NCBI GenBank assembly: GCA_018436855.1
Contig: JAHDKO010000079.1
Location: 62,001-126,000, forward strand
From: Deltaproteobacteria bacterium
GTDB taxonomy: Bacteria; Desulfobacterota; Desulfomonilia; UBA1062
DNA: 64,000 nucleotides
Direction: 5' to 3'
Shown here: positions 16,267 through 25,118 of the stretch, piece after piece
Position numbering within the stretch: the stretch's first letter is position 1
Layout of the letters: every line of letters begins with the position of its first letter
Made by a program: the position numbers and the translations under genes
Notes under the pieces: generated by a model
Databases searched by the model: none
Told to the model about the DNA's origin: nothing
The model's input: the letters and a program-made list of their open reading frames with translations, nothing else

Positions 16267-16863
16267 ATGAGCCGTACATTCACGGCCGGGCTGGGAATGC
16301 TGTCGTTTCTTCTCGCTCTTCTCGCTGCCCCCCTCGGGGCACAGGACACCCGGGAAGGGCATTTGCGTGCACTGAACAGTCTCAGCCTGTACACACCCGA
16401 AGATGCCGGTGAAAGGCAATACCTCGGGCTCAAGGACGCACCTGAGAAGATTCCCCTGGGACGGATCGATGCAGAGGTTCTCATCGTGGAGGTCTTCAGC
16501 ATGTACTGTCCCCATTGCCAGCGGCACGCTCCCGACGCCAACAAGCTCTACCATGCACTTGACAGCAGGGAAGAGTTCAGGAATAAGATAAAAATGATTG
16601 GAATCGGGATCGGGAACTCCCAATATGAGGTGGGGTTGTTCAGAGAGAAGTACGCTCCTCCCTTCCCGTTGTTCGATGACAGAAGCTCCGCGGTGGTGGG
16701 CTCTCTCAGCGGAATATACACGCCCCACTACTTCGGGCTCAAGATGAAGGACGGTTCGATCCGGGAAATTTTTTATTCGGAATCCGGTGCTTTTTCCGAT
16801 GCCGAAGCGTTTCTTGAAATGATCGTGGAAGAATCGGGTATCCAGCGAGGAGGAAATTCATGA
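16267..16863 (+). CDS. Exported thioredoxin-fold protein with CPHC motif
   Basis: A 198-residue protein with an N-terminal signal peptide ending near residue 25 (APLGAQ). A thioredoxin-like core carries a DsbA-type CPHC motif at residues 81-84. CPHC is typical of disulfide oxidases or thiol peroxidase partners in the periplasm. The stop overlaps the start of the exported peroxiredoxin (16860-16863), so the two are probably co-translated. The protein may recycle that peroxiredoxin or deliver electrons to it. The exact family is not clear. Confidence 0.75.
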   Translation: MSRTFTAGLGMLSFLLALLAAPLGAQDTREGHLRALNSLSLYTPEDAGERQYLGLKDAPEKIPLGRIDAEVLIVEVFSMYCPHCQRHAPDANKLYHALDSREEFRNKIKMIGIGIGNSQYEVGLFREKYAPPFPLFDDRSSAVVGSLSGIYTPHYFGLKMKDGSIREIFYSESGAFSDAEAFLEMIVEESGIQRGGNS

Positions 16864-17456
16864 AGATGACGATCCGGGCGGCTTTTCTGGGGCTGGTATT
16901 CGCTGTGCTGGCGGGAGCGGCTGCGCATGCCGCATCCGATGCGCTCAAGGGAATGATCTACGAGACCGGGCCGCTCAAGGCGACCGACAGCAAGCTGAAG
17001 GTGCGGGTCGGCGAGCAGGCCCCCGATTTCACCCTGAAGTCCATATCGGGCAAGATGGTCTCCCTGTCCGACTACAAGGGAAAGAGCAATGTGGTCATCT
17101 CGTTTATTCCGGCTGCCTGGACGCCCGTGTGCTCCGACCAGTGGCCCGGGTATGCTCTCGCCAAGGACGTTTTCATTAAAAACGAGGCAGTGGTCCTGGG
17201 CATCAGCACGGACAATATCCCCTCTCTGTACGCCTGGACCTCGCAGATGAACGGAGTGTGGTTCCCGGTCCTCTCCGACTTCTGGCCCCATGGGGACGTG
17301 GCACGGAAGTACGGGGTACTCCGCTCCGACGGCACAGCCGACCGCACGATCCTCATCGTGGACAAGAAGGGCAGGATACGCTACATCGGGCTGCACAGTA
17401 TCAATACCAGGCCCCCTCTCGAGGAGATCATCCAGGAGCTGGAGAGGATCAGATAG
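16860..17456 (+). CDS. Exported peroxiredoxin (AhpC/TSA family)
   Basis: A 198-residue protein with a signal peptide (hydrophobic stretch to about residue 24, AHA-type cleavage). The thiol peroxidase core contains APDFTLKS and the peroxidatic cysteine Cys91 in WTPVCSDQ. It would reduce peroxides outside the cytoplasm. The usual T/S-x-x-C surrounding is conserved, although the residues after the cysteine (SDQ) differ from the common TxE. It is coupled to the CPHC thioredoxin-fold gene by a four-base overlap. Confidence 0.85.
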   Translation: MKMTIRAAFLGLVFAVLAGAAAHAASDALKGMIYETGPLKATDSKLKVRVGEQAPDFTLKSISGKMVSLSDYKGKSNVVISFIPAAWTPVCSDQWPGYALAKDVFIKNEAVVLGISTDNIPSLYAWTSQMNGVWFPVLSDFWPHGDVARKYGVLRSDGTADRTILIVDKKGRIRYIGLHSINTRPPLEEIIQELERIR

Positions 17457-17541
17457 CGGACGGGGCGGCCCCTAAACTGCCCGGAGCCCGGATTGGATCT
17501 TCCGTTCGTGTTTCCCCGCGGGGGTTGTCCGGCGCCTGGAA

Positions 17542-18075
17542 TCAGTCCGCGCCCGGCTGCTCCAGGAGGGTGAGGGACGACCGGTACCGGGCGGCCAGAT
17601 CGACGTACATCTGCTTGCCCATGAGCATGATCTCCCGGTACTCCTGCGTGATATCCCCTTTCTCCACCGCAGGTGAGCCCGCGTAGAGCTTGTTCGGGGG
17701 AACCACCTGATTTTTCTTTACCAGCGAATGCTCCGCCACGATGCACCAGTCTCCCACCACGGAGTTGTCTCCCAGGGTGGAATGCATGCCCACCACGGCA
17801 TAATCGCCCACCCGGCTCCCGTGTACCAAAGCCAGGTGTCCGATGGTGACAGACCTGCCGATCTCCACTTTGGCCGGGGTATGGATGACCACCCCGTCCT
17901 CCACGGCGGTCTCGTCACCGATGACGATGGTACCGAAATCCCCCCTGATTACCGCCCCGGGGCCTATCCAGCACCGGCTTCCGATGTTGACGTCCCCGAT
18001 GATGTACGCACTGGGAGCCACCCATGTTCCCTCGCCGATAACCGGTTGTTTGCCGTTGAACGCGTAGATTGCCAC
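17542..18075 (-). CDS. Gamma-class carbonic anhydrase-like left-handed beta-helix protein
   Basis: A 177-residue protein made of hexapeptide turns (IGEGTWVAPSAYIIGDVNIG and following), the left-handed beta-helix of gamma carbonic anhydrases and YrdA-like proteins. The metal histidines are His65, His80 and His85, the last two in IGHLALVHG. It may hydrate CO2, though many family members have no measurable activity. I chose the GTG at 18075 because GGGAGG sits directly upstream; an in-frame ATG at 18141 would add 22 residues with no ribosome site. It is convergent with the peroxiredoxin gene. Confidence 0.8.
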   Translation of the reverse strand: MAIYAFNGKQPVIGEGTWVAPSAYIIGDVNIGSRCWIGPGAVIRGDFGTIVIGDETAVEDGVVIHTPAKVEIGRSVTIGHLALVHGSRVGDYAVVGMHSTLGDNSVVGDWCIVAEHSLVKKNQVVPPNKLYAGSPAVEKGDITQEYREIMLMGKQMYVDLAARYRSSLTLLEQPGAD

Positions 18076-18239
18076 ATTTCCTCCCTTGAATCCGCTTTTT
18101 AAAGCCCGCATATTGAAGTACTTGAAAAGGCGGGGGCACATTCTCCTTTTAGTAGTTCGGCCTCGATAGGGTCGAAGGGTCTGCCCTGCACAGGTCCATG
18201 CCTGTCATATAATGACCGGGCCGTGCCTTTTTGCCCTCT

Positions 18240-19205
18240 TTACTCTCTCTTAAGGCATCTGTCCACCAGCAGCGGGATGAAGGTCGTGAGGTCTTCCACG
18301 ATGCCGTAGTGGGCGACGCGGAAGATCGCGGCATCGGGGTCGGTATTGACGGCAACGATCATGCCGGAATTCTTCATCCCGGCGAGGTGCTGGACCGCGC
18401 CGGAAATCCCGCAGGCCAGATAGAGCCGGGGCGAGACGGTGTTCCCGGTCGAACCGATCTGATGGCTATAGTCCAGCCATCCCTGATCGCACACCGCTCG
18501 GGTTGCGCCGAGAGCCGACTTTGGGAAGAGCGAAGAGAGCATTGTGACGAGCCGGATGTTCTCTCCGCTGCCCAGGCCCCTGCCCGCCGAAACGATGACC
18601 TCCGCCCTGGTCAGGCCCATGTTCGCATGAACCGGTGCCCTGGTCCCGCGGCTGAGGGTGGACAGGGAGATGTCGCCTGCCGGTACGATCCCGACCTTTC
18701 CCGGATTCCCGGGCGCGATATCATCCGGGGCGAACGCGCCGGGCAACACGGTCACGACCACCTTCGCCCGGTCCGCGCGCACCTCGGCCCGGAACCTCCC
18801 ATGGTGCAGGGAGCGGATGAAGGTCCCCTCGCCCGCGTCTTCGACCGCGGTGATACAGCAGGCATCGATCCCTGCGGAGAGCTGCGGGGCGAAATCGATG
18901 CCCCGGGAGGTGTGAGCCGCGGCGATGCGGATCTTCCCGCTTGCATCCCGGAAGAACGGGACAAGGGTACGGATGTACGCCTCGGCCGAGTACCCCCGGA
19001 GATGGCTGCCGGCCAGGCCGACGACATCGAGCCCGGTCCGGTGCGCAAGCTCACAGGCAAGCTGCTCGATAGCGCCCTCGTCCGAAAGCACCATCATGAC
19101 CGGATCGGCTGCACCGCATCTGCGGGCAAATGAGACCAGCTCCCAGGTTTCTTCCCTGAATCTGCCGCCCTCGTGAAGGGCAATGATGAAAAACCGTCCG
19201 CTCAT
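18240..19205 (-). CDS. etfA: Electron transfer flavoprotein, alpha subunit
   Basis: A 321-residue EtfA. The C-terminal FAD domain contains [12 protein letters not shown] and the segments [15 protein letters not shown] and [12 protein letters not shown], which bind FAD in all ETF alpha chains. With EtfB it accepts electrons from acyl-CoA dehydrogenases and passes them to a membrane oxidoreductase. It is ten bases downstream of etfB on the same strand. No ferredoxin-type insertion is present, so this is the plain ETF form. The adjacent acyl-CoA dehydrogenase at 20.9-22.1 kb is the obvious partner. Confidence 0.92.
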   Translation of the reverse strand: MSGRFFIIALHEGGRFREETWELVSFARRCGAADPVMMVLSDEGAIEQLACELAHRTGLDVVGLAGSHLRGYSAEAYIRTLVPFFRDASGKIRIAAAHTSRGIDFAPQLSAGIDACCITAVEDAGEGTFIRSLHHGRFRAEVRADRAKVVVTVLPGAFAPDDIAPGNPGKVGIVPAGDISLSTLSRGTRAPVHANMGLTRAEVIVSAGRGLGSGENIRLVTMLSSLFPKSALGATRAVCDQGWLDYSHQIGSTGNTVSPRLYLACGISGAVQHLAGMKNSGMIVAVNTDPDAAIFRVAHYGIVEDLTTFIPLLVDRCLKRE

Positions 19206-19215
19206 TTTCCGCTCC

Positions 19216-19998
19216 CTACCTTGGCAACAGCGAATGCTCGCGGAGGATATGGATGAGCGTATCGGCCTTCTCCGCGGCGGTGCCCTCGATGATCTCCCCC
19301 TGTCTCCCTTGGGCAGGCGGGAGAATGCAAACGAGGCTCTGGGTCGGAGGCGGAACAGCAAGGCTGGATGCCTCGATGCATTCCAGCTCGGCGGAGCGCG
19401 CTCTGAGCACGTGCGAGAGAGCGGGATACCGGGGTGTATTGATTCCCGACTGGATCGCGAGCACGCAGGGCAGGGCAAGGGACAGACATTCCCGGGAGCC
19501 TCCCTCGACCTCGCGCTCCACAGCGATCTCGCGCCCATCGGCGGATAACTCCTCGAAGATGACCCCGGTGGCGCATCCGTATCCCAGCACCGCAGCCAGG
19601 AGCGGACCCACCTGGGACTCCATATCGTCCTCGGCCATGATCCCGGCGAGAACAAGATCATAGCCCCGGCCGCGCGACGCCGCTGCGATGAGATGGGCTC
19701 GATCGAACGCGCTCAGGCAGGTCTCGTCACGGGTCTGCACATGGATCCCATGATTCGCACCCAGCTCCAGGGCGCGCCGGATGGTTTTGCCCACCCGGGG
19801 AGGCCCCACGGAAAGTGCGTCGACAACAGCATCACCCAGGCGCTCCCGGATGCGCAGGGCCTCCTCGAGCGCATACTCGTCGTAGCGGTTCATCCTGAAG
19901 ACCGTGTGCGGGCCGAAGGTCACCCGTCCGGCGGCCTCGTCGAACACGAGGGTCTCGGGGCTGTCGTACACCTGCTTGACGCAGACGAGGATCTTCAT
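19216..19998 (-). CDS. etfB: Electron transfer flavoprotein, beta subunit
   Basis: A 260-residue EtfB opening with the family start MKILVCVKQVYDSPETL. It continues with the conserved MNRYDEYALEEALRI and the nucleotide-binding region DLVLAGIMAEDDMESQVGP. EtfB forms the other half of the FAD site with EtfA and binds AMP. I chose the ATG at 19998 over 20013 and 20034 because the family begins here and GGAG is nine bases upstream. It diverges from the histidine phosphatase gene across a region with a 14-bp palindrome, so etfBA and the fatty-acid genes may be co-regulated. Confidence 0.92.
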   Translation of the reverse strand: MKILVCVKQVYDSPETLVFDEAAGRVTFGPHTVFRMNRYDEYALEEALRIRERLGDAVVDALSVGPPRVGKTIRRALELGANHGIHVQTRDETCLSAFDRAHLIAAASRGRGYDLVLAGIMAEDDMESQVGPLLAAVLGYGCATGVIFEELSADGREIAVEREVEGGSRECLSLALPCVLAIQSGINTPRYPALSHVLRARSAELECIEASSLAVPPPTQSLVCILPPAQGRQGEIIEGTAAEKADTLIHILREHSLLPR

Positions 19999-20073
19999 GG
20001 CTTCAATCTCCATACTTCCGCTTTTTCTGCGCATACCATATCCAAAAGGCGAGGCCTTTGCAATGGCAAAAAG

Positions 20074-20087
20074 CGAACGATCGTTCG
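20074..20087. promoter_or_regulatory. Palindromic operator, probably for the TetR-family regulator of this cluster
   Basis: CGAACGATCGTTCG is a perfect 14-bp palindrome, with flanks that extend it to 20 bp with one mismatched pair. It lies between divergent etfB and the histidine phosphatase gene, eight bases before a -35 box. TetR-family operators are commonly palindromes of this size, and a TetR gene lies at 22107-22811. Confidence 0.6.
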
Positions 20088-20094
20088 TTTATGA

Positions 20095-20124
20095 TTGACA
20101 GGGTACTCCCTCCCCTGATATAGC
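20095..20124 (+). promoter_or_regulatory. Sigma70-type promoter of the histidine phosphatase/ACAD operon
   Basis: TTGACA (20095-20100), an 18-base spacer and TATAGC (20119-20124) lie just upstream of the ATG at 20133 and just downstream of the TetR-type palindrome. Confidence 0.5.
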
Positions 20125-20132
20125 TTGAGCCT

Positions 20133-20846
20133 ATGAGTGTGCTGTATCTGATCCGTCACGGACAGGCATCGTTCGGTTCGGAAAACTACGACCGGCTCTC
20201 GCCCATGGGCAGGCAGCAGGCATTCATTCTCGGAGAGCATCTCGTCGAAGCCTCGGTGGTTCCCGACGCCGTCTATTCGGGGAGCATGGTCCGCCAGATG
20301 GACACGGAAAAAGAGGTGCGGGCGTGCTACCGGAGGCACGGGCATGTGCTTCCCGATGCCGCGGTCCTGGACGGGCTCGACGAGTTCGATTCCTCGGCCG
20401 TCATCCTCTCCCAGGTCCCCGGCATGCAGGAAGAAGACCCCTCGATCCAGGAGCACCTTCCGCGCATGTACGAGAGCAGGGGATCGTTCAAGCGCGTCTT
20501 TGAGGGTGCCATGCTCAGGTGGGTCTCCGGCCGGTTCGATAACGGCGGGGTTCAAACGTGGAGCGATTTCTGCGCACGGGTTGCGGGCTCGCTTGAGCGG
20601 ATCATGGAGGGGCAGGGAAGGGGCAAGGTCATCCTGGCCTTCACCTCGGGCGGTCCCATCGCGGCGGCCCTGCAGCATGTGTTGTCGCTCACGCCCGAGG
20701 CGGCCATCCGGCTCAACTGGCAGGTGATCAATGCGTCGTACACCAAGCTCATGTACAACGACGAGCGGGTCACCCTGGCGGGCTTCAACTGCTCCAGCCA
20801 CCTGGATCTGCACGCCGACCGGCTCAGGCTCGTCAGCTATCGGTGA
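20133..20846 (+). CDS. Histidine phosphatase (phosphoglycerate mutase superfamily)
   Basis: A 237-residue protein of the histidine phosphatase superfamily. The catalytic motif LIRHGQAS places the phospho-accepting His9 and Arg8 at the N-terminus. The acid/base region (around VQTWSDFCARV) and the second histidine region (AFTSGGPIAAALQ) are less canonical. Substrates of the superfamily range from sugar phosphates to phospho-acyl compounds. It is first in an operon with an ACAD10/11-type acyl-CoA dehydrogenase and an APH-type kinase. This suggests it acts on a phosphorylated acyl intermediate, which is inference. Confidence 0.75.
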   Translation: MSVLYLIRHGQASFGSENYDRLSPMGRQQAFILGEHLVEASVVPDAVYSGSMVRQMDTEKEVRACYRRHGHVLPDAAVLDGLDEFDSSAVILSQVPGMQEEDPSIQEHLPRMYESRGSFKRVFEGAMLRWVSGRFDNGGVQTWSDFCARVAGSLERIMEGQGRGKVILAFTSGGPIAAALQHVLSLTPEAAIRLNWQVINASYTKLMYNDERVTLAGFNCSSHLDLHADRLRLVSYR

Positions 20847-20874
20847 AGAAACCTCAAAAGAGGAGGGTAGTGAT

Positions 20875-22083
20875 ATGGATTTTGAAATCCCGGACAAGAT
20901 CAAGGCGATCACGGAGATGATCGACGAGTTTGTAGACAAGGAGCTCATCCCCATGGAAAGGGAGTTCCTGGGCAAGGACTTCAGGACCATGCTCCCTGTT
21001 CTCAAGGAAAAGCGAGACATGGTCAAGAAGATGGAGCTGTGGGCCCCGAACCACCCGAAGGAATACGGCGGGATGGGCCTGAATCTGGTGGAGCACGCCT
21101 TTGTCTCCGAAGCCCTCGGACGGACCCCCATCGGGCACTACGTGTTCGGCTGTCAGGCGCCCGATGCCGGGAACATCGAGATCCTCCACCTGCACGGGAC
21201 CCAGGAGCAGAAGGGAAAATACCTGCGGCCCCTGGTCGAGGGTGAGATCCGGAGCTGCTTCTCCATGACCGAGGTGGAGATGCCGGGCTCGAACCCGGTC
21301 ATGATGGAGACCACGGCGGTCAAGGACGGGGACGATTATGTCATCAACGGCCAGAAGTGGTACAGCTCGTCTTCGGACGGGGCCGAGTTCGCGATCGTCA
21401 TGGCGGTCACCAACCCCGAGGCGCCGACCTACCTCCAGGCGAGCATGATCATCGTGCCCTGCAGCACGCCCGGCTTCAACCAGGTCAGGAACATCCCGGT
21501 CATGGGGGAAGCGGGCACGGATTACACGGGCCACGGCGAGATCCTCTACCAGAACTGCCGCGTGCCGCAAAAGAACCTTCTGGGCGGCGAAGGGCACGGG
21601 TTCGTCATCGCCCAGGAGCGCCTCGGCCCGGGCAGGATCCACCACTGCATGCGCTGGATCGGCATCTGCAACCGCTGCTTCGACCTCATGTGCTCCCGGG
21701 CGTCCAAACGGGCCATCTCGCCTGACGGCAAGACCCTGTCCACCCGGCAGATCATCCAGGCGTGGATCTCCGAGTGCGCCGCCAATATCCAGGCTGCACG
21801 GCTCATGATCCTGAACACTGCATGGAAGATGGAGAAGTACGGAAACAAGGCCGCCAGGCAGGATGTTTCCATGATCAAGTTCTTTACCGCGAACGTGATG
21901 CAGGGCGTGATAGACAAGGCCCTGCAGGTCCACGGGGGGCTGGGCATGACCGACGACATTATCATCCCCTTCTTCTACCGCCACGAGCGGGCGGCCAGGA
22001 TCTACGACGGGGCCGACGAGGTGCACAAGGTGTCGCTGGCCAGGAGGATCCTCAGGGAGTACGAAGGGCGGGAGATACGCTGA
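20875..22083 (+). CDS. Acyl-CoA dehydrogenase, ACAD10/ACAD11 (LvaC)-like
   Basis: A 402-residue acyl-CoA dehydrogenase. It has the FAD-binding mid domain (CFSMTEVEMPGSNP, INGQKWYSS) and the C-terminal helical domain with QVHGGLGMTDD. The loop that normally holds the catalytic glutamate reads RIYDGADEVHK, with Asp378 in that position. The D-G-x-D-E-V-H form is, as I recall, typical of the ACAD10/11 clade. In that clade the protein works with an APH-type kinase on 4-hydroxyacyl-CoAs. Here the kinase is two genes downstream and etfBA is divergent upstream. A strong AGGAGG site precedes the ATG at 20875. Confidence 0.85.
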   Translation: MDFEIPDKIKAITEMIDEFVDKELIPMEREFLGKDFRTMLPVLKEKRDMVKKMELWAPNHPKEYGGMGLNLVEHAFVSEALGRTPIGHYVFGCQAPDAGNIEILHLHGTQEQKGKYLRPLVEGEIRSCFSMTEVEMPGSNPVMMETTAVKDGDDYVINGQKWYSSSSDGAEFAIVMAVTNPEAPTYLQASMIIVPCSTPGFNQVRNIPVMGEAGTDYTGHGEILYQNCRVPQKNLLGGEGHGFVIAQERLGPGRIHHCMRWIGICNRCFDLMCSRASKRAISPDGKTLSTRQIIQAWISECAANIQAARLMILNTAWKMEKYGNKAARQDVSMIKFFTANVMQGVIDKALQVHGGLGMTDDIIIPFFYRHERAARIYDGADEVHKVSLARRILREYEGREIR

Positions 22084-22106
22084 GCAGGGAAAGACAGGGG
22101 GAAGGC

Positions 22107-22811
22107 GTGAAGTTCGAGGCGTTCAGGAAATCGATCCGGCTTTCCAAGGAGGACATCTCCCGCGGCCTCCTGGAAGAGAACAGGGACCGCATCAAGATCA
22201 AGAAAGAGAAGGTCGCGGTGCGGAACCTGGTGAAGATCATGGACGCCGCGCTCGCCATCGGCAATGCCAAGGGTTTCGCCTCCATGAGCCTGCGCGATCT
22301 GAGCAGCGAGGCGGGATTGAGCATGGGGGCCCTGTACTCGTACATCTCCAGCAAGGAAGAGCTCCTGGACATGATTCAGCAGCAGGGCAGGATCGTGGTC
22401 GCCAGGGTCATGAGCGAGAACCTTTCCGGTATCGACGAGCCGGCCGAGAAGCTGCAAAAAGCCATCCAGGTCCATCTCTACCTGAGCGAGGTCCTGCAGC
22501 CCTGGTTTTACTTCTCCTACATGGAGACCAAGAACCTGCCCAGAGAGGCCCACAGAAAGGCGATCGAGTCCGAGCTCCTCACCGAGGGGATATTCGCCGG
22601 GATCATCGAGGAAGGCATGGCCAAGGGGGTGTTCCGGCAGGTCGACCCCCGGCTGGGCGCGGCGCTGATCAAGGCTATGCTCCAGGACTGGTACCTCAAG
22701 AGATGGAAGTACGAGCGCCGCAAGGTCACGGTGGAAGAGTATGGCGAGTTCCTGGTGGATCTCGTTTTGTCATATATTTTGATCAGGGATGAAAAAAAGG
22801 CCTGTTCTTGA
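22107..22811 (+). CDS. TetR-family transcriptional regulator
   Basis: A 234-residue TetR-family protein. The helix-turn-helix is in the segment MSLRDLSSEAGLSMGALYSY, followed by SSKEELL. This DNA-binding part is offset by about 40 N-terminal charged residues, longer than usual. The C-terminal two thirds would bind a ligand, likely an acyl-CoA given the neighbours. I chose the GTG at 22107, preceded by a GGGGG run; it lies 23 bases after the dehydrogenase stop. The 14-bp palindrome at 20074 is its probable operator. Confidence 0.85.
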   Translation: MKFEAFRKSIRLSKEDISRGLLEENRDRIKIKKEKVAVRNLVKIMDAALAIGNAKGFASMSLRDLSSEAGLSMGALYSYISSKEELLDMIQQQGRIVVARVMSENLSGIDEPAEKLQKAIQVHLYLSEVLQPWFYFSYMETKNLPREAHRKAIESELLTEGIFAGIIEEGMAKGVFRQVDPRLGAALIKAMLQDWYLKRWKYERRKVTVEEYGEFLVDLVLSYILIRDEKKACS

Positions 22812-22892
22812 AACCGGGTTTCCCGAAGGAAGCATACCGGTATGAGTTTCTCATCCCGGTTCGAGGATGGACTCCAAAAGGGGAGGGATGCA

Positions 22893-23960
22893 ATGGATCT
22901 TTCCGACAGGGCGGCAGACATCAGGCAGGGCGAAGAGCTCGATACGGATAAGGTGGGAGAGTACCTGCGGGGCTCGCTGGCCGGGCTTTCGGGCGAGATG
23001 GTGGTCGAGCAGTTCCCCAGCGGGTTTTCCAATCTCACCTACCTGATCCGCGTGGGCGATACCGAGCTGGTCTTAAGGAGGCCGCCCTTCGGCACAAAGG
23101 CAAAGAGCGCTCACGACATGGGCAGGGAATACCGGATCCTGAGCGCGCTCAAAGACGTCTACCCCTACTGCCCCAGGCCGCTCCTCTACTGCGGGGATGA
23201 GTCCGTGATGGGCTGCCCCTTCTATGTGATGGAGCGCATCAAGGGCATCATCTTGAGGAAAAACCCGCCCAAGGGCCTGGAGTTCAGCCCGTCGGACATG
23301 CGAACCCTGTGCGAGAACCTGCTCGACGTGCACTACCGGCTCCACGCCATTGATTACAAGGCCGTCGGACTGACCGGCTTCGGCAGGCCCGAAGGCTATG
23401 TGAAGAGGCAGGTTCAAGGCTGGTCCGAGCGCTACCGCGCTGCGCGCACGCCCGACGCCCCTGACTTTGAAAACATCATGCTGTGGCTTGTCGAGAGGAT
23501 GCCGCCCGACTTCCCCAAACCGGGCATCATCCACAACGACTACAAGTTCGACAACGTGGTGCTCAATCCGGACAACCCGCTTGAGATCATCGGGGTGCTC
23601 GACTGGGAGATGGCCACGATCGGCGACCCGCTCATGGACCTGGGCAGCTCGCTCGGCTACTGGGTCCAGGCGGACGACCCTCAGGATTTTCAGGCCGCGC
23701 GGATGCTCCCCACCACGCTGCCCGGGGCCATGACCCGAGAGGAGATGGTAAAGCGTTATGCCGAGCTCGCCGGTGTCCGGATCGACAACTTCGATTTCTA
23801 CCTGTGCTTCGGGCTTTTCCGCCTGGCGGTCATCGCCCAGCAGATCTACTACCGGTTCTATCACGGCCAGACAAAAGACGAGCGGTTCAAGATGCTCATC
23901 TTCGCCGTGCACATCCTCGAGCAGGCGGCCTTGAGAGCGATGCGGGAAAGCCGGGCGTAG
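22893..23960 (+). CDS. APH-type phosphotransferase, ACAD10/11 kinase-domain (LvaA)-like
   Basis: A 355-residue aminoglycoside-phosphotransferase-fold kinase. Residues VLRRPPFGTKAKSAHDMGRE match the nucleotide region of the kinase domain of ACAD10/11. The catalytic loop HNDYKFDN has His214, Asp216 and Asn221, and the metal motif DWEMATIGDP starts at Asp237. In human ACAD11 and bacterial LvaA this kinase phosphorylates the 4-hydroxyl of acyl-CoAs so that the partner dehydrogenase-like protein can rearrange them. The ATG at 22893 is selected because GGGAGGG precedes it by five bases. Aminoglycoside resistance is unlikely in this context. Confidence 0.85.
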   Translation: MDLSDRAADIRQGEELDTDKVGEYLRGSLAGLSGEMVVEQFPSGFSNLTYLIRVGDTELVLRRPPFGTKAKSAHDMGREYRILSALKDVYPYCPRPLLYCGDESVMGCPFYVMERIKGIILRKNPPKGLEFSPSDMRTLCENLLDVHYRLHAIDYKAVGLTGFGRPEGYVKRQVQGWSERYRAARTPDAPDFENIMLWLVERMPPDFPKPGIIHNDYKFDNVVLNPDNPLEIIGVLDWEMATIGDPLMDLGSSLGYWVQADDPQDFQAARMLPTTLPGAMTREEMVKRYAELAGVRIDNFDFYLCFGLFRLAVIAQQIYYRFYHGQTKDERFKMLIFAVHILEQAALRAMRESRA

Positions 23961-24127
23961 GGACGGTTAGAGAGGGCATCCCGTCAATGGAGACGTGCTC
24001 AGGCGACAAGGGCGTTTCCCGCCTTTCTCCGAATCCTTCTTCTTTGTTCCGCTCTTTTAGGGCCTTGGAGGCGGGGACGCATTCCCGGTGAAAGCCTTTG
24101 GCTCGAAGCAGGGCCGGAGCACGGACG

Positions 24128-24155
24128 CATCAAAGCTCCATACCCTTTGATGGAG
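24128..24155 (+). repeat. Overlapping alternative stem-loops upstream of the SDR gene
   Basis: CATCAAAG (24128-24135) pairs with CTTTGATG (24145-24152). Separately, CTCCAT (24136-24141) pairs with ATGGAG (24150-24155). The two stems are mutually exclusive. They lie about 65 bases before the SDR start, in a 260-base spacer with no gene. Confidence 0.3.
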
Positions 24156-24220
24156 GATGGTTTCCGGGTGGATGCGGAGGGAAAACGAGATGGAATACCG
24201 AGCTTTTTTAAGGAGGGTTT

Positions 24221-24985
24221 ATGGATAAGATAGATTTCCGGCTTGATGGAAAGATCGCCTTGGTGACCGGCGCGAGCAGAGGCATCGGCGAGGCCATTGC
24301 CGTGACGCTGGCAGACTACGGGGCGCATTGTATCCTGACGAGCAGAAAGGCGGACGCTCTGAAGGGCGTAGCCGAAAAGATCGCCTCCCGGGGAGGGAAG
24401 GCAGACGTGATGGCATGCCACGTGGGCGATCTCAAGCAGATCGAGACGCTCTTCGGGAACATACGCGAGCGCTTCGGCACGCTGAACATCCTTATCAACA
24501 ACGCAGCCACCAACCCCTATTTCGGCGAGATGATCGGCGCCGACGAGAGGGTATGGAACAAGACCTTCGACGTAAACCTCAAAGGCCCCTTCTTCATGGT
24601 CCAGCACGCGGCAAAGCTCATGATTGAGGCCGGAGGCGGCTCCATCGTGAACGTGTCTTCCATCAACGGCATCAAACCCGCGCCCTTCCAGGGGGTGTAC
24701 TCCATCACCAAGGCGGGTCTTATCTCCATGACCCGGGCATTCGCCAAGGAGCTCGCCGGCAGGAACATCCGGGTCAATGCCCTGCTGCCCGGACTGGTGG
24801 AGACCAACTTCTCGAAGGCCATCATGGAAAACGACATGATCTACGACTACGCGGTCAAGATGATTCCCCTGGGAAGGCACGCCCAGCCGGGGGAGATTGC
24901 AGGCGCGGTGCTCTATCTGGTGTCGGACGCCGCACCCTTCACCACCGGGGCGTCTCTGGTGGTGGACGGCGGGGCCCTGGCGTGA
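24221..24985 (+). CDS. Short-chain dehydrogenase/reductase (SDR)
   Basis: A 254-residue classical SDR. The NAD(P) motif TGASRGIG is at residues 16-23, NNAA follows at about 91, and the catalytic pair is Tyr160/Lys164 in YSITK, with serine in NVSSINGIK. The C-terminal VVDGGA is typical. It could oxidise or reduce a 3-hydroxyacyl or 4-hydroxyacyl group. In the levulinate operon an SDR (LvaD) works beside the kinase and dehydrogenase, which fits its position here. Some similar SDRs act as acetoacetyl-CoA reductases for PHA, so either pathway is possible. Confidence 0.85.
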   Translation: MDKIDFRLDGKIALVTGASRGIGEAIAVTLADYGAHCILTSRKADALKGVAEKIASRGGKADVMACHVGDLKQIETLFGNIRERFGTLNILINNAATNPYFGEMIGADERVWNKTFDVNLKGPFFMVQHAAKLMIEAGGGSIVNVSSINGIKPAPFQGVYSITKAGLISMTRAFAKELAGRNIRVNALLPGLVETNFSKAIMENDMIYDYAVKMIPLGRHAQPGEIAGAVLYLVSDAAPFTTGASLVVDGGALA

Positions 24986-25016
24986 GCGGGGGGCTTTCCG
25001 CCATTGAATAAAGCAT

Positions 25017-25036
25017 CCCCGCTGCAAGCAGCGGGG
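25017..25036. repeat. GC-rich hairpin after the SDR gene
   Basis: CCCCGCTG, loop CAAG, CAGCGGGG forms a perfect eight-pair hairpin 31 bases after the SDR stop. It has no T run, and resembles REP-like dispersed hairpins or a weak terminator. Confidence 0.5.
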
Positions 25037-25118
25037 TATGTAAGATCTTGTATGTGGAATAGGACATTCGCAGAAATATTGAAGGGAGATCAACCCGAAG
25101 TGATTGAAGGAGGAGCAT

